Below, one piece after another: positions 60,664 to 64,000 of a stretch of DNA of 64,000 nucleotides. The notes under the pieces are model-generated. The model saw only the letters and a program-made list of their open reading frames with translations. It was not told where the DNA came from and ran no database searches. The position numbers were made by a program, and so were the translations under genes. Origin of the DNA: Halomonas sp. GFAJ-1 (GTDB lineage: Bacteria > Pseudomonadota > Gammaproteobacteria > Pseudomonadales > Halomonadaceae); NCBI GenBank assembly GCA_002966495.1, contig CP016490.1, forward strand, positions 1,240,001-1,304,000, read 5' to 3'. Numbering within the stretch: the stretch's first letter is position 1; the number at the start of each line of letters is the position of its first letter.

Positions 60664-61517
60664 ACGCCCGCCTCCTTTGATGTGCGCGCAGTCGGTGGTT
60701 TGTCGGGGATGGCGTCAAGGGTTAAACGGCCATTAGCATTGATCGCCTGAAAGTTTTTTCCCTTAGCGCGGCCAATCAGCATCACGCCGAAGCGCTCGGC
60801 CAGCTCCACGCCTTTTTGGGTGACGCCGGAGCGTGAGACCAGCACGCTAATGCCCATCTGCGCTACTTTTAGCACCATCTCGGAGGTCAGGCGGCCCGTG
60901 GTGTAAAAAATGTCGGCGTTAGCACTCTCCGCTTGCTTAAGCCACTGGCGGCCTGCCAAGGTGTCTACGGCATTATGCCTGCCAACATCCTCGACAAAAT
61001 CAAGCACCTCGGTTTGGCGGCATAGCGCACAGCCGTGTACCGCGCCTGCGCTGCGGTACGTCTCGTTGTAAGCGTTAAGATTGCTCAGTAGCTGGTAGAG
61101 CGTTGACTGCGTAAGCAGTGTTTCAGGCAGGGTGGTTAATGAGGTTTGGGCGAGCAAGTTGCCAAACACCGTTCCTTGACCGCAGCCGGTGGTCACCGTG
61201 CGCGTACTTAAACGCGCCTCTAAATCTTCCGGCAGGTGGCGTGTAACCACAACGGCCGCTTCCACTTCCCACTCCACTTGAACGGCGGTTAAGTCCTCGG
61301 CCGAGCGCAGCAGCCCCTGATTACGCAAATAGCCCACCACCAGGGCTTCTGGGTCGTCTCCCAAGGTCATGAGCGTAACGATTTCGCGTTTATTGAGGTA
61401 AACCGTCAAAGCGCGCTCGGCGGCAATCGCCTGCTGGCGTGTTTCGCCATAGGCATCCATGACGTTGATAGTGGTGGTCGCTGGTAACCGGGCTCGGCTT
61501 AATTGAAGGGCGGGCAT
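60660..61517 (-). CDS. fdhD: formate dehydrogenase sulfurtransferase FdhD
   Basis: A 285-residue protein that passes sulfur from IscS to the molybdenum cofactor of formate dehydrogenase. The cysteine pair is Cys163 and Cys166 in VHGCALCRQTEV; TTGCGQGTVF and DVGRHNAVDTLAG are further family motifs. ATG 61517 is chosen (GAGGA six bases upstream); the frame continues upstream to 61775 without family similarity. First gene of fdhD-mobA-moeA-moaA-G3E GTPase, in which three junctions are ATGA overlaps. Confidence 0.94.
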   Translation of the reverse strand: MPALQLSRARLPATTTINVMDAYGETRQQAIAAERALTVYLNKREIVTLMTLGDDPEALVVGYLRNQGLLRSAEDLTAVQVEWEVEAAVVVTRHLPEDLEARLSTRTVTTGCGQGTVFGNLLAQTSLTTLPETLLTQSTLYQLLSNLNAYNETYRSAGAVHGCALCRQTEVLDFVEDVGRHNAVDTLAGRQWLKQAESANADIFYTTGRLTSEMVLKVAQMGISVLVSRSGVTQKGVELAERFGVMLIGRAKGKNFQAINANGRLTLDAIPDKPPTARTSKEAGV

Positions 61518-61689
61518 CCGCAATCCTCGCTGGTACTTAATCAAGCGCCTGAACAGCAATACCTGAAAAACAGTACCTAAAAACAATAATAGTTGAGTAA
61601 AACACTCTGAGTTGACGATGATGGCGCTCGGGGGGCTTACTTGTCTACCCATTCTAAGTCTAAGGTAATTAGCTAAGAGGTCTCCCGCT

Positions 61690-62130
61690 ATGACGGATAA
61701 TTTACGCGCATTGAGTATTACCTTGGTCGCTGAGCCTAAACAGGTGAAGGGTTTTACCCTGACACAGTGGCGCATTGCTAGCCTAGCGCCCGGAGATCAG
61801 GGCGAGTGTGTGCTAGCGCTTCAGCTTTCGATGACTGAGCGTGCTGCCTACCGCTTTAATCTAACGTCGGCTTCTCCTCGGCTATTCGTACGGGCAGGAT
61901 TTAGTGGTCAAACGCCTAAGCCGGATGCCATCACCGCGAGCCAGGATGTGGCGGCCGGCTGGCTGGATGGCGAGCAGCAGGTGCTAGAAGCGCCGATGCC
62001 CATGGCGATTCAGGTATGGATTGAAAATTACCTTGCCCGCCATGGCGAGGCGCCACTGGAAATGCGTAAGAAAAAACGTAAAGGGGCCGGGCGAGCAAAA
62101 GAACTGCCCACCAAGGAGCAGCCGCAGTGA
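61690..62130 (+). CDS. DUF3305 domain protein, formate dehydrogenase region
   Basis: A 146-residue protein: an N-terminal beta-rich domain (ALSITLVAEPKQVKGFTLTQWRIASL, CVLALQLSMTERAAYRFNL, ASPRLFVRAGF), then a helical basic tail (MRKKKRKGAGRAKE). This matches DUF3305, which occurs with DUF3306 and a 4Fe-4S protein beside formate dehydrogenase genes. Function unknown. Divergent from fdhD with 172 bases between. The DUF3306 gene overlaps by four bases. Confidence 0.82.
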   Translation: MTDNLRALSITLVAEPKQVKGFTLTQWRIASLAPGDQGECVLALQLSMTERAAYRFNLTSASPRLFVRAGFSGQTPKPDAITASQDVAAGWLDGEQQVLEAPMPMAIQVWIENYLARHGEAPLEMRKKKRKGAGRAKELPTKEQPQ

Positions 62131-62750
62131 GCCGATTAGAGCGCTGGTCGCGCAAAAAGCGCGGTGAAGAAGTTGATGAGCAACCGCTGGAAAGCGCGGC
62201 ATCAGCAACAGTGGAAGAACGGCCCCGGGAGAGCGCACCGATAAACGATGGCGCAGAAGAGCAGGCTGCGCCCAGCGAGTTGTCATCACAGCAAGCGGTT
62301 GATGAGACGCCCGCACCGGGCAGCTTGGACCATACGTTACCTGACCCTGATGCGTTGCCCCCAGGCAGTGACTTCAGCGTGTTTATGGCTTCTGGCGTTA
62401 GCGCTGCGCTACGTCGTCGAGCGCTCAAACGGCTATGGGCTACGGGTAACTACAACGTGCGTGATGGCTTAGACGACTACGATGCCGACTACCGTCAGCA
62501 ACTCAAGCCCATGGCGAGTGAGCTAGCGAGTAAATTGCGGCGTTGGGCCAATAAGGCAGAAGAGCACGTCGCTACTAATGAAAATGTCGTAGATGAAACG
62601 ATCACAGAGGAAGAAAAAACGGGTGTGGAAGAGCATTCAGCTGCGTTGAATGCCTGTGAAGATGAGGAGCATTTAGCGCAAAATGGCGGTCTAGACGACC
62701 AGTCTGATAGAGTAAGTGCCCCATCAGGAGCAACACACGAAAAACAATAA
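62127..62750 (+). CDS. DUF3306 domain protein, formate dehydrogenase region
   Basis: A 207-residue protein. Starts MSRLERWSRKKRGE, the usual DUF3306 opening, has a low-complexity acidic linker (residues about 15-75), the conserved core DFSVFMASGVSAALRRRALKRLWATGNYNVRDGLDDYD (about 84-121), and a long Glu-rich tail. Function unknown. ATGA overlap with the DUF3305 gene indicates coupled translation. Confidence 0.85.
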   Translation: MSRLERWSRKKRGEEVDEQPLESAASATVEERPRESAPINDGAEEQAAPSELSSQQAVDETPAPGSLDHTLPDPDALPPGSDFSVFMASGVSAALRRRALKRLWATGNYNVRDGLDDYDADYRQQLKPMASELASKLRRWANKAEEHVATNENVVDETITEEEKTGVEEHSAALNACEDEEHLAQNGGLDDQSDRVSAPSGATHEKQ

Positions 62751-62935
62751 AATTATTTTTATACAATGGGTTATGAGTATATAGATGGCTTAGCGTTGAC
62801 GTTTCAGTCGCTAAGAGAGTGGCAAAAAAGACCATAGGCCCATACGCTCAAGGAATAGAAAGCGTTAAGATAAGCGTCTGAAATTAAAAAATGACATTTC
62901 ATTATAACAAAAATGACTTTCTGACCGTGAGCATG

Positions 62936-64000
62936 CATGAATCAACGTATCCAACTGGCGTCGTTAGACGACCAGCGCAATGTCGCCGCCCGTGAGGCGG
63001 TGCGTCAGCGCATCTCGTGGCCGGCCAATTTAACGCCGGCTAATGTGACCTACCATAGTCGTGGCCATGTGCTGTTAATTGGCAGCGCTCATACCGCGTA
63101 CTCGGCCGCCCGCCTTTTACAAGGTCGCGGTCTTGCTTCGCTGACCCTGCTGATGACGGATGAGCCTGAGCAGCAGAGCGCGCTTACCGTCGGCAGCGAG
63201 CCATTAATAGAGCGCCGCTTCTCCATTGAACAGTTGCAGCAGCTCCACGTTTCGGGCCACTTAGGGGCTTTTCACGTTGAGCTTCGTCCCGTTGAAGGTG
63301 ACGTACTTAACCTGGCCCAAGCGCTGATTGAGCGAAGTAACTTTGACGTGGTGTTGGACATGACCGGGGCCGAGTGTTCGATTAACACGCCTCCCTGGGA
63401 GTTGCCGCCGCCTGGCTACGTGGCGCTTGATTGGGCAACGGCCAGCAACCCTGGTGAAGTGCTAGACAGTGTTGCTGAGCTAATTGGCGAGTTTGATAAA
63501 CCACGTTACTTTCAGGTCAATAGCGACCTGTGTGCCCACTCATCCAGCGGTAATATCGGCTGTACGCGTTGCCTGGATGTTTGCCCTGCAGACGCCATTT
63601 CCAGCTATAAAGGGCGGATCGAGTCGCGCATTGAAATTGACCCCTTTCTTTGCCAGGGCGTTGGTAGCTGTACCAGCGCCTGTCCTACCGGCGCCATTGA
63701 GTTTCGCTTGCCAGAAACCCGCCGGCAGCAGGACACCTTGTCGACATGGCTGGCCGCCTATCGCGAGGCCGGTGGGCAAGTGCCGGTAGTGCGCTTTATC
63801 ACCCAAGACTCCCTCGACGCTGAACGCCAAACGGGCGTCGTCACGCCGGGCTTCATATTGGATGCGCCTCTTGAAGAGCTTGGCGCTGCGGGTCACGACC
63901 AGTGGCTCACCGCGCTGGCCAGTGGTGCCGCTGAAGTGCGCATCCATCTGCACGAAGCAATGCCTCCACGCTTAAGCGCTTTTTTAACTGATCAGCTTAC
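62936..64000 (+). CDS. 4Fe-4S binding protein of the formate dehydrogenase cluster, 3' end outside window
   Basis: The frame is open from ATG 62936 to the right edge (355 codons). A Rossmann-like start (HVLLIGSAHTAYSAARLL) is followed, at about residues 200-260, by two ferredoxin-type sites: CAHSSSGNIGCTRCLDVCPADAI and, written by spacing, C-x5-C-x3-C-P (CQGVGSCTSACPTGAI). The second has only three cysteines because a Val stands where the second Cys of CxxCxxCxxxC is expected. A likely role is electron transfer or assembly for formate dehydrogenase. An ATG at 62932 is out of frame. The 185-base spacer after DUF3306 may hold a promoter. Confidence 0.82.

Noticed and set aside
61518..61775. N-terminal extension of FdhD to 61775
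   Set aside because: The extra 86 residues have no family similarity, cross the divergent promoter region, and the ATG at 61517 has a clear RBS.
1..64000. CRISPR arrays, tRNA/rRNA genes, prophage or intact insertion sequences
   Set aside because: None found: no spaced repeat series, no cloverleaf in the intergenic stretches, no transposase, integrase or phage structural gene. By eye only, so a short or degenerate element could be missed.

Overview
The window looks like chromosome of a moderately GC-rich, respiratory, heterotrophic gammaproteobacterium. The closest feel is Halomonadaceae (Halomonas-like), judged only from protein character: YbiT-type ABC-F, DUF3305/DUF3306 formate dehydrogenase accessory genes, the GabD/GabT/MocR arrangement and many solute-uptake systems. 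I see no rRNA or tRNA gene, no CRISPR array, no prophage and no intact insertion sequence. Both window edges cut genes: a GGDEF-EAL protein on the left and a 4Fe-4S protein on the right.

Layout. 0-4.6 kb: c-di-GMP enzymes, a broken HAD phosphatase, and a DadA-type FAD oxidoreductase behind a tandem glycine riboswitch. 4.7-12.7 kb: a small membrane protein, DMT exporter plus ChaC, histone-deacetylase-like hydrolase, CbiX-like protein, ABC-F YbiT, a ZipA-like protein, TspO, and a deletion scar joining the tail of an old-yellow-enzyme gene to the tail of a chemoreceptor gene. 12.8-20.1 kb: an intact chemoreceptor, an SLT-type lipoprotein, and the GABA locus (MocR regulator divergent from gabD-gabT). 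20.2-24.5 kb: a tripartite tricarboxylate transporter operon followed by an MFS gene. 24.9-33.2 kb: photolyase/cryptochrome, HmoA-like monooxygenase, MenA, a dicarboxylate (DASS) carrier, and frdABCD behind an FNR-like box.

33.3-53.5 kb is a catabolic region for pyrimidines and related amides. Read together, CodA (cytosine to uracil), PreT-PreA (uracil to dihydrouracil), dihydropyrimidinase, a nitrilase-fold beta-ureidopropionase, an omega-amino-acid:pyruvate aminotransferase and a CoA-acylating semialdehyde dehydrogenase (MmsA) form an unbroken route from cytosine to acetyl-CoA. An NCS1 permease, a LysR and a TetR regulator belong with it. A second operon in the region (DUF3311 protein, sodium:solute symporter, GntR/FCD regulator, M20 carbamoylase/amidohydrolase, amidase) could supply a second N-carbamoyl-amino-acid hydrolase. 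Phosphatidylcholine synthase and a GNAT acetyltransferase sit inside the region without obvious connection.

53.7-64 kb: a large membrane Cache-PAS-PAS-GGDEF-EAL protein, then a tightly coupled operon fdhD-mobA-moeA-moaA-G3E GTPase (molybdenum cofactor synthesis and formate dehydrogenase maturation). Divergent from it are DUF3305, DUF3306 and a 4Fe-4S protein, presumably the start of a formate dehydrogenase cluster continuing past the right edge.
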